5,472 nt of DNA, from NCBI GenBank assembly GCA_030835005.1, contig JAUQWT010000177.1:1-5472 (forward strand), in the 5' to 3' direction. Each line of letters opens with the position of its first letter. The stretch's first letter is position 1. Below the pieces are notes generated by a model. The model saw nothing but the letters and a program-made list of their open reading frames with translations. It ran no database searches and was not told the origin of the DNA. This document shows, piece after piece, positions 5,339 through 5,472 of this stretch. The position numbers were made by a program, and so were the translations under genes. This DNA is from Ignavibacteria bacterium (GTDB lineage Bacteria; Bacteroidota; Ignavibacteria; Tepidaquicellales; OLB5).

Positions 5339-5472
5339 ATGAATTCAATTTTTAAAACATTACGCCCGGTATCAGCATCAATTGTGATATTGGGCTTTTT
5401 GTTTTTATTTCAAAGCTTAACACTCTTATCTCAAACTTATCCCATTGTTTTTGTATCCCGGAATATGACTCA
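5339..5472 (+). CDS. Secreted protein, N-terminal fragment (cut by window end)
   Basis: An open frame begins at ATG 5339, 14 nt after the previous stop, and runs without a stop to the window end (44 codons plus two bases). The first 32 residues form a good Sec signal peptide: MNSIFKTLRP as the basic n-region, then the hydrophobic run SIVILGFLFLFQSLTLL and SQT as a likely cleavage region. The mature part begins YPIVFVSRN, a beta-strand-like start reminiscent of secreted proteins with repeated propeller-type strands, but too little is visible to assign a family. No Shine-Dalgarno is seen before the ATG, as for the two lipoprotein genes. The coding call rests on the open frame, the signal peptide and the tight same-strand spacing. 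Confidence 0.72.
   Translation, partial: MNSIFKTLRPVSASIVILGFLFLFQSLTLLSQTYPIVFVSRNMT

Noticed and set aside
1..5472. tRNA or rRNA genes, CRISPR arrays, insertion sequences, attachment sites
   Set aside because: No spaced direct repeats, terminal inverted repeats, transposase motifs or RNA gene signatures were seen on either strand.

Overview
The window is a compact bacterial stretch of about 5.5 kb at roughly 40% G+C (estimated by eye). Every gene I accept lies on the + strand. Gaps between genes are 1 to 32 nt, two genes overlap, and I see no convincing terminator, so it reads as one long transcription unit or two nested ones. The type of organism is inferred: the AT-rich, often Shine-Dalgarno-poor starts, two consecutive lipoproteins with charged tethers, a small outer-membrane barrel and a signal peptide ending in Ser-Gln fit a Gram-negative of the Bacteroidota / Ignavibacteria-Chlorobi side. 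No 16S or other decisive marker is present.

Layout, left to right: (1) the catalytic C-terminal part of the 16S rRNA m5C methyltransferase RsmB, probably cut by the window edge; (2) an Rrf2-family, IscR-like regulator with three cysteines; (3) the cysteine desulfurase IscS; (4) a signal-peptide-bearing outer-membrane beta-barrel protein whose start overlaps the end of iscS; (5) an A-type Fe-S carrier (IscA/ErpA/SufA family); (6) a Fe/Mn superoxide dismutase preceded by a twin-arginine leader; (7) a lipoprotein of unknown function that starts at TTG; (8) a second lipoprotein with a charged linker and a small C-terminal domain; (9) the N-terminus of a secreted protein cut by the right edge.

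The core theme is Fe-S cluster assembly and oxidative stress. The Rrf2 protein probably senses cluster status and controls iscS. IscS mobilises sulfur, the A-type carrier delivers clusters, and the SOD removes superoxide, which destroys exposed clusters. The scaffold gene iscU, usually between iscS and iscA, is absent; a barrel gene sits in that place. The downstream lipoproteins may simply be passengers in the transcript.

The most notable signal is inside the SOD gene. A near-perfect Shine-Dalgarno sequence (3573-3580) lies 10 nt before an in-frame ATG (3591), exactly where the Tat leader ends and the SOD fold begins, and that site overlaps two short potential RNA hairpins. The GTG at 3450 has its own ribosome-binding site. 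One gene could therefore give both an exported and a cytoplasmic SOD.
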